Origin: Lepus europaeus | Lineage: Eukaryota; Chordata; Mammalia; Lagomorpha; Leporidae | Length of the DNA: 64,000 bases | Assembly: GCF_033115175.1 (NCBI RefSeq) | Contig: NC_084847.1 | Location: 45,183,905 to 45,247,904 of the forward strand | Direction of reading: 5' to 3' | Shown here: positions 35,409-46,124 of the stretch, one piece after another | How positions within the stretch are numbered: position 1 is the stretch's first letter | Layout of the letters: each line of letters opens with the position of its first letter | Program-made: the position numbers and the translations under genes | Notes under the pieces: generated by a model | What the model was told of the DNA's origin: nothing | The model's input: the letters and a program-made list of their open reading frames with translations, nothing else | Databases searched by the model: none

Positions 35409-35815
35409 GGTGTCTTGTTCCCTCTTTCCTTCAGCCTGTGTCGTGTAGCCTGTGTCCTGTGTCGTGTAGCCTGCGGCCTGTAACCTTTGTTCCGTCGGTC
35501 TGTACTGTGTCCCATAGCCTGTGTCCTGGAGCCTCTATCCTGTGTCCTGTGTCCTATGTAGTTTAGCCTTTGTCCTGTCTCCTGTAACCTATAACCTGTG
35601 TCCTGTAGCCAGTGGACTATATCCTGGAGCCTGGGTCCTGGGTCCCGCAGCCTGTGTCCTGTGTTCTGTATTCTGTGTCCTCTATCCTGTGGCCTGTGTC
35701 GTCTGGGCTATGTCCTGGGTCCCGCATCCTGTGTCCTGTGTTCTGTATTCTGTGTCCTCTATCCTGTGTCCTGTGTCGTATGGGCTATGTCCTGTGTCCT
35801 GTAGCCTGTGTCCTG

Positions 35816-37737
35816 TGTTCTGAGGCTGTGGCCTGTAGTTTTTTCCTAGGGCTGGTTTCCTATTTCCTGTAGTCTGTGTCCTGAAGCCCGTTTCTTGTAG
35901 CCTGTGGACAGTGTCCTGTAGCCTGTGTCCTGTGTCCTGGAGCTTGTTCTGTGAGCTCTGGGGCCTAGGTCCTGTGTCCTGTGTCCTATATCCTGTGCCT
36001 CTTATCCTATGTCGTGTAACCTATGTCCAGTGGCCTAAATCCTGTAGCATGTGTCCTTTGTTCTCAGTTCTCCTGTGTTCTGTAGCCTGTGGCCTTTGCC
36101 CTGCAGCCTTTGTCCTGCACCCTCTGTCCTCCGTCCTATAGCTGGTGTTCTGTGTCTTGTTCCTGCTTTCCTTCAGTCTGTGTCATGTAGCCTGTGTCCC
36201 GTGTCATGTAGCTTGTGGCCTTTAGTCTTTGTGCTAGAGCTGATTTCCTCTTTTCTGTAGCGTGTGTCCTGTGTCCCCAAGCCAGTTTCTCGTAGCCTGT
36301 GGAGAACATCTTGTAGTATGTGTCCCGTGTCCTGTAGCCTGTGCCCTGTAGCCTATGTCCTATGATCTGTGCCCTCTGTCCTGTGTTGTATAGCCTGAGT
36401 CCTGTAATCTGCGCCCTATTCCTGCGTCCTGAAGCCTCTGTCATGTGTCCTTAAGTCTTTCTCCTGTGTCTTGAGCCTGTGTCATGCAGCTTGTGGTCTG
36501 TGGTTTTGTCTTAGAGCTGGTTTCCTGTTTTCTGTAGCCTCTGTTCTATGGCCTGTATCACGTGGTCTGTAGCCTGGGGCCTGTAGCCTGTGTCCTAGCC
36601 TGTGTCCTGTATTCTGTTTTCTGTGTCCTTTACCCTGTGTCCTGTGTCCTCTGGATTGTTCCATTTGCCTGTGTCCTCTAGCTTTTTCTGGTCCTATGGC
36701 CTGTGTCCTATGTCCTGGAACCTTTGGCCCAGGTACGCATCCTGTGTCCTGTGGCCTCTGTCCTATAGGTGGTATCCTGTGCCTTGTTCCCTCTTTCCCT
36801 CACACTGTCTCGGGTAGCTTGTTTCCTGTGTTGTGTAGCCTGTGTCATGTAGCTTCTGTCCTGTGCCTGTGTCCTGTGTCCTGTAGCCTGTGTCCTGTGT
36901 TCTGCAGCTGGTGTGCTGTAGCCTGTGTCTTCTGTCCTATGTCCTGTTGCCTGTGTCCTGTGGCTGGTGTGATGTGTCCTGTGGCCTCTTTTTCCTGTAG
37001 TCTGTGACCTATAGTTTGTCTTATGAAATGTAGCCTGTGTCCTGTAGCCTGTGTCCCCTATCCTTTGTCCTGTGTCCATTAGTTTGTTCGTATGGCTTGT
37101 GTCCTTGTCCTGTAGCCAGTGTCCCATTGCCTGTGTCCTATAGCATCTGTCCTGTAGCTTGTCCCCGTGTCTTGTAGCCTGTGTCCTGTGTCCTGTAGCA
37201 TGTATCCCGTAGCCGCTTTCCTATAGCCTGTGGCATCTATCCTGTTTCAGTAGCTGTGTCCTGTGTCCCATGTTGAGCAGCCTGTGTCCAGTGTCTTCTA
37301 GCCTGTGGCCTGTAGTCTTTGTCCTACAGCTGACTTCCTCTTTGCTGTAGCCTGTCCTGTGTACTGAAGCCGGTTTCTTGTGCCTGTGGACAATGTCCTG
37401 TAGTATGTGTCCTGTGTCCTGTAGCTGTGGCCTATGTCCTGTCGCCTGTGTCCTGTAGGCTGCCTCCTTTGTGCTGTATCCTGTGTTCTGTAGCCTGTGT
37501 CCTGCGTCCTGTGTCTTATGTCTTGTATCCTGTGTTCTGTAGCCTGTGGCCTGTAGCGTGTAACCTCTGCCCCATAGCCTGTGTTCTTGCCTGTGTCATG
37601 TGTTCTGTATTCTGTGTCCGATAGCCTGTGTCCTGTATCCTCTGGCCTATGCCCTGAATCCTGTAGCCTGTGGCCTCTGGTTTGTGGCCACTGTCCTGTG
37701 TCCTGTAGTCTGTGTTCTGTAGCCTGTGCCCAATAGC
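35816..37737 (+). repeat. Diverged heptamer array, sense orientation
   Basis: CCTGTGTCCTGTAG-type heptamers continue without the 77-bp blocks or hinges and with far more point changes. This looks like the older flank of the satellite, with homogenisation confined to the 20.6-35.8 kb core. Confidence 0.88.
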
Positions 37738-37755
37738 CTGTATCACAGCATACAG
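37738..37755. repeat. Hinge C: hairpin at the last orientation switch
   Basis: CTGTAT and ATACAG form a perfect 6-bp inverted repeat around a CACAGC spacer, exactly where the diverged sense array becomes antisense. It is a third sequence, different from hinges A and B, but with the same geometry. Confidence 0.75.
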
Positions 37756-39115
37756 CACACCGGCCACAGGACAAAGGCCACAGCTACAGAACATAGGCCA
37801 CAGGCGACTGGACACCAGCTACATGTCACAAGACCGTGGCCACAGGTCACAGGCCACAGGACATAGGCTTCAGAGCACAGGGCACAGGCTACAGGACACA
37901 GGACACAGGACACAGACTACAGGACATTGTCCACAGGCTATAAGAAACCAGCTTCAGTACACAGGACACAGGCTACTACAAAGAGCAACCAGCTCTAGGA
38001 CAGACTACAGGCCACAGGCTATAGGATACAGGACAAAGGCTCAGGACACAGGACACAGGCTATGGGACACTGGACACAGGCTCAGGACACAGGATGCAGG
38101 CTCAATACAGGATACAGGCTAGGGGACATAGGACACCAGCTAGAGGACAGAGGCCACAGGACAAAAAATGCATACATAGGCCACAGACTACAAGACACTC
38201 GACACATGCTAAACAACATAGGACACAGGACACAGGACCGAGTTTACAGGACGCAGGCTATGGGACACAGAACAAAGAACACAGGATACAAGACACAGGA
38301 CACAGAGGAAAGGACATAGGTATAGGACAAAGGACAAAGGAAACAAACTATCAGACATAATACACAGGCTATGGGACACAGAACACAGGACAGAAGACAC
38401 AGGCTATGGGACACAGAAGACACAGGCTACAGGACACAGGACATAGCCCAGATGACACAGGACACAGAACACAGGACACAGGCCACAGGACACAAGCTAC
38501 AGGACACAAGACACAGGCTATACAACACAGGCTAAAAGACAGAGGGAACAGGCACAGCACACCGGCTATAGGACAGAGGCCACAGGACACATGCCAAAAG
38601 AAACAGGCCATAGGACACAGGACACAAGCTACAGGTCACAGGACATAGGCTACAAGACACAGGGACAAGCTACAGCACACGTGCTATAGGACACAGGCAA
38701 CGGGATACTGGCTACAGGACAAGGACACAGGCCACATGAATAGGCTAATGGACACAGCACACAGGATAGAGGACACAGGCTACAGCACACAGGCTACACT
38801 ATATAGGACAAACTCTAGGTCACAGGCTACAGGAAAAAAGACAGAGGCCACAGGAGACAGCACACCAGCCACAAGACACAGGCCACAGGACATAGGACAG
38901 AAGACACAGGCTACAGAACACAGGCTTCAGAACATAGGACACAGGATACAGGACACAGGGCAGAGGCCACAGGATACAGGCCTACAACACAACACACAGG
39001 CTACAAGATACAGGCCACACAACATACAACACAGGCTAAAGGACACAGGCTACAGGACACAGGACAGACTTCAGGACAAGGTCACAGGATATAGGACATA
39101 GGCTCCAGAGCACAG
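37756..39115 (-). repeat. Diverged heptamer array, antisense orientation
   Basis: CACAGGCTACAGGACACAGG-type units, the complement of the sense heptamers, diverged and lacking higher-order structure. The array runs directly into the next minisatellite at a shared CAGGCAGGGCCC word (39,114-39,125 and again near 39,186), with no unique DNA between. Confidence 0.88.
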
Positions 39116-40480
39116 GCAGGGCCCTGGCCACACTCCAGTGACAGGCCCCTCTCTCCTCCTTGACCTCCAGGGCCATGATCCCCTCAGGCAGGGCCCTTGC
39201 CACCCTCTAGGGCTGAGATCCTTCTCTTCTCCATGCCCTACGAGCCAGGCCCTGCTCCCCTCAGGCGCAGCACTAGACTCCCAGCAGGCCTGGCCCCACT
39301 CCTCTCCTTGTCCTCCAGGGCCTGGGCCCCACAACCATCCTTGCCCACAGGCCTGGGCCCAGCACCCATTGCTGCCCTCCAGGGCCAGGCTCCGCTCCCC
39401 TCACCAAACTCCAGGGCTGGACCCCACTCCTCTCCTCACCCTCCAGAACCAGGCCCTGCTCCCCTCACGCCCACCCCTGGCCTCCCTCCAGGGCCAGACC
39501 CTGCCCCCCTCCTGGACCTCCAGGGCCTGTGTTCGCTCCTCACACTCCAGGGCTGGCACCGCTTGCCTCCTTGCACCCTTGGTCTGGGCCTGCTCCCCTC
39601 CTCCCCCTCCAGAGCCAGGCCATTCTCCCCACAGGCGCATCCCTGTCCTCCCTCCAGGGCCAGACCCCACTCCCCTCCTCACCTTCAGGGCCAGGACCTG
39701 CTCTGCTCCTGGCCTTCCAGGGCCTGGGTCCTCACCTCTCCTTGCCCTACAGAACCTGGGCCCCACTCCAATCTTCACACTCCAGGGCCTGGGCCCCGCT
39801 TCAGGGCTTCCCTCCAGGGCCAGGCCCCACTACCCTAAATGCCCTCCGTGGCTGGACCCTGCTTGCCTACTCGCCCTCCAGGGCCTGGGCCCAGCTCCAC
39901 TCACTGCCCTCCAGGGCTGGACCCTGTTCCCCTCCTCGCCCTCCAGGGCCCAGGCCCCACTCCAATCCTTGTCCTCCAGGGCCAGACCCTACTCTCTTCC
40001 TTGATCTCCAGGGCCAGGCCCTGCTCTCCTCTTCACCCTCCAGGGCCTGGACCCAGCTCCCCACACTGCCCTCCAGGGCCTAGACCCACTACCATCAATG
40101 CCCTCCAGGGCTGCAGCCTGCTCACTCCGTGCCCACCTGGGCTGGCATTGCTCCCCTCCCTGCACTCCATGGCCATGGCACACTCTGCTAAAAGCCCTCC
40201 AGAGCTGGAACCTACTCCCCTACTGGCCCTCCAGGGCCTGGGCGCCACTCTACTTCTAGCCCTCCAGGGCCTGGGCCCAGCCCCCCATGCTGCCCTCCAG
40301 TGCTGGGCCCCACTCAGCACGCTGCTCTCTTGGGCCGGGCCCCACGAACCTCAACGCCATCCAGGGCCAGACCCCGCTCCCCTCCTCGCCTTCAGGGCCA
40401 GGCCCTGCTTCCCTTCTCACCCTCCAGGGCCTTACCCTGCTCCCTCTTACCTTAAGAAGCTGGGCCCAGCTACCATTGCT
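39116..40480. repeat. C-rich minisatellite, about 30-bp unit, copy 1
   Basis: Tandem units built from CCCTCCAGGGCC(T/A)GG(C/G)CCC followed by (A/T)CTCCCCTCCTC. Units are heavily mutated. The same family reappears at 50,560-51,440, so the two arrays flank the kinase gene region. Confidence 0.9.
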
Positions 40481-42225
40481 ACCACTAAGTCACTGGTGTC
40501 CCTCAGTGGTCCCTAGCAGCCACTGCCTCTTTCTTTGTACACCCTGTTGTCACTGCAGCATTGGGCATCCTGCACTGTGCCCCAGCACCTGCCACTTCAT
40601 GGCCTGCCTTGGCTGCCTACTTCTCCATCCTCGGGCACCCCCAGGGAAGCCACATCTTTGTGCCCCAGTGCAGCCACCAAGAGCCACCTGTCATTGGGCC
40701 CCAGCACGGTCTCCAGCAGCCTCCCTTTGATTGCCCGAGGATGCTTCCTACTTCTTCTTGGGCTCTCCTGCAGCCACAGGTTATTTGGGCCCTCTGTGCC
40801 ACTCCCAGGCCCCACTGCACAGCCCCTAGGCCCCACCAGCACCTTCCCTGGGCACTCCCACTGCCACTGCATCACTAGGTCACCACATGGACCCCAGCAG
40901 CTGCCTCCTCCTTCCTCAGCCACCCCCACAGTGGCCGGGTTTTAGAACCCCCATTCTCCCAGAAGTCGCCAAGTCTTTGGGGTTCCCGCACTCTTGAGCA
41001 GTCGTTGCATCTGTCCTCCAGCACTCCTGCTGTCCCTGCATCGTGTCTGAACTTGGAAATGAGGTTCTATGAAGGGGGTCTCAATTAACACTCCCGTGGC
41101 CAAAGTCTGGAGGGAGGGCAAGTGGTCCTTGCTGCAGGACTGTTGAATGTGCAGAGGAGGAACGTGGGTGTGGCATGAGGAGGGAATTTTCCCTGTGAGT
41201 CACCTTTAAGAGCAAGTCTCTGGGAAGGAATTCCTTCCAACATGCTTTTTGGCAAAGAAAAACCTGGGCAGGAAAATGGAAAGCATGGGCACGAGTTAAG
41301 GTGCCAGGTGACTTCTCCCCAGACATGTGGGTCCTGAGTTCTTTGGGGCACACAAGAAGGCAGCTCAATGGGAGAGGCCACCTCGGTCTGCAATGCAGGC
41401 TCCTCAGGTCAGATCTGGGAGCTTTAAGTTGTCACAGGAGTTTCTCATCCATGGACCTCGGAACTGGGCTTGGAGAAGGAACTTGGGCTTGGAGAAGACT
41501 TCCCAGGGCACAGAGCCACCTGAGCACATATGCACGCAATAATTAAAGACAGAATAAAGTGGGAGGAGGACAGAGTGTCATCCAACGTGGGCCCTGTATC
41601 TTACAGCCAGCATCCCACACCAATTGCTTTGAACTGGCTCAGAGACCTGGGGGATCTAAAAGAAAAATGACTAGGTAGAAGATCAGGGGTACTCCAGACA
41701 CCAGAGAAGCAGTCTGCCTTACTCACCTTTCCCAGGGAGCTGAGTCCATCCAAGTCACAGCACAACGATGCGGCAGGAAGTTCAAGTCCATTCTTTGTCT
41801 CGCATAAACCCAACACAGATCATGAGGGTGGGGGAGCAAAAGAAAAAGTAGGTATTTGTGAGAAAATGCTACTCCTGCTAGCCAGCAGGGGACTAAGAGA
41901 GGGGCCCAATAATGCCTGGGCACAGGATTTTTAATTACAGAGTGATGTTCATGGATTTCTTTTTTAAACAAAATCAAACACCATGTTCTTCTATTTTGGG
42001 AAAAGCTCCTGACCCCTAACCATGAAAACATGTTTCCTACTGGCCATCTGAAAAATGCAACCATATATCCCCTCTCTGCCTGCAATGTCTCTTACTGCCT
42101 CCTCACCTGCCCTCCTCCCAGACAGGAGTCCATGACTCCCCCTTCACTGCTAAACTTCTCATGGAAGGCCCCTCCTCTGGGCCATTTCCCAAGAGGCTAC
42201 CGAGAGGCCACTTCCCTCTCTGGAC
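40481..42225. other. Intergenic DNA and likely 3' flank/3' UTR of the kinase gene
   Basis: 40,490-40,950 is C-rich with degenerate GGCCCCAGCAC words and no clear unit. 41,000-42,225 is unique sequence with no exon recognised. On the minus strand, downstream of the kinase stop, an ATTAAA-type polyA signal (TTTAAT on plus, about 41,930) is a possible transcript end. No canonical AATAAA was seen closer. Confidence 0.4.
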
Positions 42226-43899
42226 TCAAGGGCTTTCCTCTGGGGCTGGCAGGATACAACAGAGCCAGCTGAAGAATCTGACCACTCTCCTGCCAATCCC
42301 CAGGCGACCCTTGCCCTTTCTAGCCTGCCTGTCTGAGGTCACTGCCTCCTCCTCCTCCTCCTGCTGCTGCTGCTGCTCTTGGCCTGGGATGCTCTGCCTC
42401 TCTGGTGCTCCCTGGGAGCCGCTCCTGACTTCCAACTCAGCCTCACTGCTGTCGGTGCTCAGTGTGGTGGAGAGAGAGGTCAGAGCATCCTGGCTGAGGA
42501 CGGCACAGGCAGCGGGGGTCCTTGTCCACATGTCCCGTTGGGAACTCTCTCTCCTGCAGGACTCACTGCTGCTCACACTGGGAGTCCCAAGGCAAGGAGT
42601 CTGCCCCGACTGGTCCTCTGCGAGCACCAGTGGTTGGGAGCTCAGGGCGGCACACTCACGGGCTCTGCTGTTGCAGCCTGTGTGTCCCTGGAAGCACTGG
42701 AGAATGGGACAGCTCTGAGCACCGGCGATGGCCTTGGGCATGGGCGTCCCTTTGCTGTGCTCCTTCTGAAGTCCTGGGCACAAGACACTGGCTTGGAGCC
42801 TGGGTGGCAGGGAGCCTGCTTTGTGGCCCAGCTGGAATCCCAGGTCCTCAAGGGAGCTTAGAGCTTCAGGACCCTGAGGAGGTACTGGAGGCTCCACAGC
42901 ACTCTGTCCATATATTTCCTGGATGCTGAAGACCTGCTGTTGGCAGAACCCCCAGCGTGGCACAGGGGGCAAGGGGTCATCCCACTCCTGAAGCCACAGT
43001 GGAGGGCATAGGCCCCATGGGAATTCCCATCCTTCCTCTTCCTGGGGAAGAAACAGAAACTCGTCACTGGTTGCAGGTGCTTCATGTCCTGCATGGAGCC
43101 ATGGGTGGCCCATGACGTCTGCCGCTGTGGGCCTGGCCTCAGGGTCCCGGGTCAGAAACCTGTCCACCAGGTTACACAGCTCTGGGTTTCCATAGTGGGG
43201 GATTCTGTAGTATCCACACAGGATGGCTGCCTGCAGCCCCACAAAATCCTCTCCGACAAAAGGGAGTGCCCCTGCTACCATGGCGTACAGGATCACGCCA
43301 ACGCTCCAGATATCAGCCTTGTACCCGCAGAACTCCTCACCTAAGAATTCCTCGGGTGCACAGTATGGAAAGGTCCCGCAGAGATTCCTCAGGCGCTCTC
43401 CATCCGCCAGTTTGCAGCTGAGACCAAAGTCGCTCAGCTTAATGTTTAGGTTGGCGTCGAGAAGCAGGTTTTCTAACTTCAAATCCCTGTGCACAACGTG
43501 CTGCGCATGGCAGTGGTGCACAGCTAATAGGGTCTGCGTCAACAGCTGGCGAATCTCTCCATCTAGAAGGTAGCCTCGTTCTACCATGTAACCTCTAAGG
43601 TCCCCCCTGACCGCACACTCCATGAAGATGTAGCCCCTCTCTGCCGTGTGCCTGACCTGCAGTAGCTTAATGATGTGAGGGTGATGCAGCCCCCTCATGA
43701 TTTCCGCTTCTGCACACAACTGCTGGAAGCCGCAGGAGTGCTGGCCCCCATTCTCCACAACCTTCACAGCCACCTGGGTCCTGCTTTCCCAATGATAGGC
43801 CAGTTTCACCAGCCCAAAACCGCCCTGGCCGAGGACCCTGAGGACCTGGTACCCATCCAGGACCTCCTCCTCACTGGTAAAGGCAGTGAGGCCTTCCAT
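42226..43899 (-). CDS. Sperm motility kinase-like (SMOK/MARK-related) Ser/Thr protein kinase, intronless
   Basis: A 557-residue intact frame. The start was chosen at the ATG at 43,899, in a strong Kozak context (CGCACCATGG). The open frame extends 9 codons further upstream but without an ATG. The kinase domain spans about residues 17-268. It has the Gly-loop GQGGFG (24-29), VAVK with Lys46, helix-C Glu66, HRDLKLEN (catalytic Asp139, Lys141, Asn144), DFG (157-159), CAPE (180-183) and DIWSVGVILYAM (196-207). The closest families by memory are mouse sperm motility kinases (Smok) and MARK/AMPK-related kinases. Intronlessness and short N-terminus fit SMOK genes, which are retrogene-derived and testis-expressed. 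Oddities: no UBA domain was recognised after the kinase domain, and activation-loop residue 172 is Asn where MARK has the LKB1-phosphorylated Thr. The C-terminal 290 residues are Ser/Pro-rich, with Q509-513 then E514-518 and a basic-hydrophobic end (RRVVRFFSWLCCILP) that could be membrane-attached or palmitoylated (inference). It predicts a functional kinase, but the substrate is unknown. Confidence 0.85.
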   Translation of the reverse strand: MEGLTAFTSEEEVLDGYQVLRVLGQGGFGLVKLAYHWESRTQVAVKVVENGGQHSCGFQQLCAEAEIMRGLHHPHIIKLLQVRHTAERGYIFMECAVRGDLRGYMVERGYLLDGEIRQLLTQTLLAVHHCHAQHVVHRDLKLENLLLDANLNIKLSDFGLSCKLADGERLRNLCGTFPYCAPEEFLGEEFCGYKADIWSVGVILYAMVAGALPFVGEDFVGLQAAILCGYYRIPHYGNPELCNLVDRFLTRDPEARPTAADVMGHPWLHAGHEAPATSDEFLFLPQEEEGWEFPWGLCPPLWLQEWDDPLPPVPRWGFCQQQVFSIQEIYGQSAVEPPVPPQGPEALSSLEDLGFQLGHKAGSLPPRLQASVLCPGLQKEHSKGTPMPKAIAGAQSCPILQCFQGHTGCNSRARECAALSSQPLVLAEDQSGQTPCLGTPSVSSSESCRRESSQRDMWTRTPAACAVLSQDALTSLSTTLSTDSSEAELEVRSGSQGAPERQSIPGQEQQQQQEEEEEAVTSDRQARKGKGRLGIGRRVVRFFSWLCCILPAPEESP

Positions 43900-43926
43900 G
43901 GTGCGATCCCCACCCCCACCCCGCAC

Positions 43927-45519
43927 CCCTGCACTTACTAGTCACCTAAGTAACAAGAAAAATTGGGAAACAAATAGAAATCAAACAAGCTAAATGGAAA
44001 CCAAAATTAACAATTCTATATGCTAATATTTCTAACAGATAATGCTAACTCTATGAACTATGGTATACTAATCACTAACACTATCAAAATTTAGAATTAA
44101 AAGTTATAAAACACACAGAATACTAAAAATGGTGAATTAAAGCAACACCAACTATGGTAACTATGGTAACAATGGTAATCAATAAGTCTTATAAACGATC
44201 TTATCTAAATCAAAGGATCAAACAATGAGGAAACAGAAAACATGGAAACACAAGAAGGACAAAATGAACACAGCATCAAGTACATTTAGCCTGTGAAGAA
44301 AACACAAAAAACAAATAAATAAATATTTAAAGAAAATAAATACACAAGCATACAATGTAAAAATGGGAGGGGGGGAGAATTTGAAAAAAATAGCAAAAAA
44401 TAAAATAGCAGAAAAACTAAAAGAACCACTACTGTAAAGAGAACTAATAGACCAGACAAAAGAACACTACAAATGACAGGACAAGGGAAAACCAGTGATG
44501 TCGTCCAATCCTTCAGGCAGTCTCCACAGAGCTTCCTGGGCCAACTGAACAGAACCGAGCCCAAGCCAGGGAACCGGTAAGGCAGTTGTAATGACATCAC
44601 AGTGGCTCCCCTGAGGTCAGAGGAGGCTCTAGACCAATCACAGCTGGGGACACACCATAGTGGTCTTCTCAAGAAACCTTCCACTTGGTTAAAGAGAAAG
44701 GGCCCCAAAAACTTTGGGCTTAAGTTGGTGACAGAGATTGGTATTTAGCATTTGATAAATTAACACAGTTCCTCTTCAGGCTTTTTCTAATGTTTCAATA
44801 ATGGGTAAGCACTGGTTCTTCCATTCTCTTTTCCCACCCCCATTCCCACCCCCCTTCTTCATTTCTTCTTGGTTCATGTCCATTAAAGATGCCCATTAAG
44901 AGGAGTCAACTGCTCATCTTAGCCCAGGCAGGCTCAGCTCATTGTCCCAAAAGATTTCCAAGCTCTGCTATGGCTTGAATAGATTTTGGCTCTCTCACTC
45001 ATGTATACATTCACTCACACACATATGTACTTGTATGTTCAAAATCAAAAATATAGGCATAAAGCTGTCCCTTTAGAGGAATTGAGCATTTGCAAACTGA
45101 GTTCTGGCGGTGCTGCCCACCAGCAGCCTGCTGCTCTGTTTGTCTTCTGAAGGTGAAACACTCAGAGCACACAAAGAGAGAATAGAAACAATGTTGCTGG
45201 AGATGCTGCACAAACAAGCCAGGCTCCCTCTCCCATAGAACAGCAGGTTACAGCCTCAGACTCACTCAGCTCCTGTCTTCCTCCTGAGGGAGGATTCCTG
45301 GGGAAGGGAATGGACCTACTGTCGCTCCTCCAGGCTCCTGAGTTCTTGCAATGCAGACTGTGAAACGTGTTTATGACATCTTCAAAATTAAAGTGGTGTG
45401 GTTCTCACTCTTGCTCTCTCCATCCCCTTCTCTCCCCTTCCCTCCATTTCTCCCCGCTGAAAGCATGTTTTTCTACTAGATTCATTACATTTTTTAGCTT
45501 TTGTTAATATTTAATTATT
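43927..45519. other. Upstream flank of the kinase gene, AT-rich then possible promoter
   Basis: 43,960-44,420 is strongly A/T-rich with A-rich simple sequence (AAAAATAGC..AAAAATAAAATAGC). 44,510-44,660 is GC-richer and has CCAAT (44,634-44,638), TGACATCA (44,592-44,599, CRE-like) and a TGAGGTCAG word. That is compatible with, but does not prove, a testis-type promoter for the minus-strand kinase. 44,700-45,480 is unique with CT-rich runs near 45,415-45,450. No exon recognised. Confidence 0.3.
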
Positions 45520-45805
45520 TATTTATTTTTAAAGATGTTATTTATTTGAGAGGTAGCGTTACAGACAGTGAGAGGGAAAGACAGACGGAGAGGCCTTCCA
45601 CCCCGCTGGTTCACCCCCCAGATGGCCGCAATGGCCAGAGCTGCACTGATCAGGAGCCAGGAGCTCCCTCCCGGTCCCCCATGTGGGTGCTTCCACTGCC
45701 CTCTCGGGACACAGCAGAGAGCCAGATTGGAAGTGGAGCAGCCAGAACTCGAACTGGTGTCAAACAAGGGATGCCAGAGCCACAGGCGGAGGCCCAGCCC
45801 AGTAT
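45520..45805 (-). mobile_element. CSINE, inverted, older copy
   Basis: Starts at TTTATTTTTAAAGATGTTATTTATTTGAGAGG, the tail complement. It continues through TTCACCCCCCAGATGGCCGC to GGGATGCCAGAGCCACAGGC, the head side. Divergence is higher than in the young copies. Confidence 0.82.
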
Positions 45806-45811
45806 GGCAGC

Positions 45812-46015
45812 TCCAAGATTTTATTTATAAAATTGAGAGGCAGAGTTAGAGACACACACACAGAGATCTTCCATCCACTGGCTCACTCCCCAGAAGGGGG
45901 CGGAGGCCAGACCTGGGCCGATCCAGAGCCAGGAGCCAGGCACTTCCTCACTGCTTTCCCAGGCTGGATGGGAGAGGAGCAGCCAGGACTCTAGGCAGAG
46001 GCTCCGCCCACTCCG
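45812..46015 (-). mobile_element. CSINE 3' part, inverted, truncated
   Basis: AAGATTTTATTTATAAAATTGAGAGG and TGGCTCACTCCCCAGAAGG, ending at GCAGCCAGGACTC. It sits immediately beside the previous inverted copy and has the same orientation. Confidence 0.75.
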
Positions 46016-46124
46016 CAACAGCCTGAATTCTCTCCAGGTCCTTTCGCTGTCCCATGGACATCAACCAAGAAAGCCACCCAAATGAGTCAGACCCACATGG
46101 CGGCTCGCAGGAAGGGAACCGGGC

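Larger units (their letters stand above)
20646..35815. repeat. Strand-alternating heptamer satellite with 18 higher-order repeats (about 15.2 kb)
   Basis: The base unit is a 7-mer CCTGTGT with variants CCTGTAG, CCTATGT, CCTCTAT and TCTGTAT. It is organised into blocks of 77 bp (11 heptamers) containing TGTCGTCTGGGCTATGTCC. These are organised into higher-order repeats of about 685-951 bp. Each higher-order repeat has a sense arm of about 0.5-0.65 kb (CCTGTG orientation), hinge A, an antisense arm of about 0.2-0.42 kb (CACAGG orientation) that is an imperfect inverted copy of the sense arm, then hinge B and a return to the sense orientation. Conserved in each sense arm after hinge B are GTGTCTTGTTCCCTCTTTCC, a GTTCCGT(C/T)GGTCTGT word and a TCCTGGGTCCCGCAG word. 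Each unit can fold into a long cruciform. The Cys-Val-Leu-Pro-rich open frames on both strands arise from the 21-nt (3 x 7) periodicity and are not genes. Confidence 0.95.

Noticed and set aside
20656..35872. Dozens of Cys/Val/Leu/Pro-rich short open frames on both strands
   Set aside because: They repeat every 77 bp and reflect the 21-nt (three heptamers) periodicity of the satellite. Each is just a frame of the repeat.
20646..39115. V(D)J recombination signal similarity (CACAGGA versus the CACAGTG heptamer)
   Set aside because: The third-from-last positions differ, there is no A-rich nonamer at 12 or 23 bp, and the motif is simply the satellite unit.
20646..39115. Telomeric repeat
   Set aside because: The unit is CCTGTGT, not CCCTAA/TTAGGG. 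No TTAGGG run was seen in the window.
39138..40516. Plus-strand Pro/Gly/Ala-rich frames up to 288 codons
   Set aside because: Composition of the C-rich 30-bp minisatellite. Several frames are equally open and there are no unique domains.
44286..44708. 140-codon minus-strand frame with a hydrophobic C-terminal half
   Set aside because: The hydrophobic run is the complement of A-rich simple sequence. There are no conserved motifs, and it sits in the probable upstream flank of the kinase gene.
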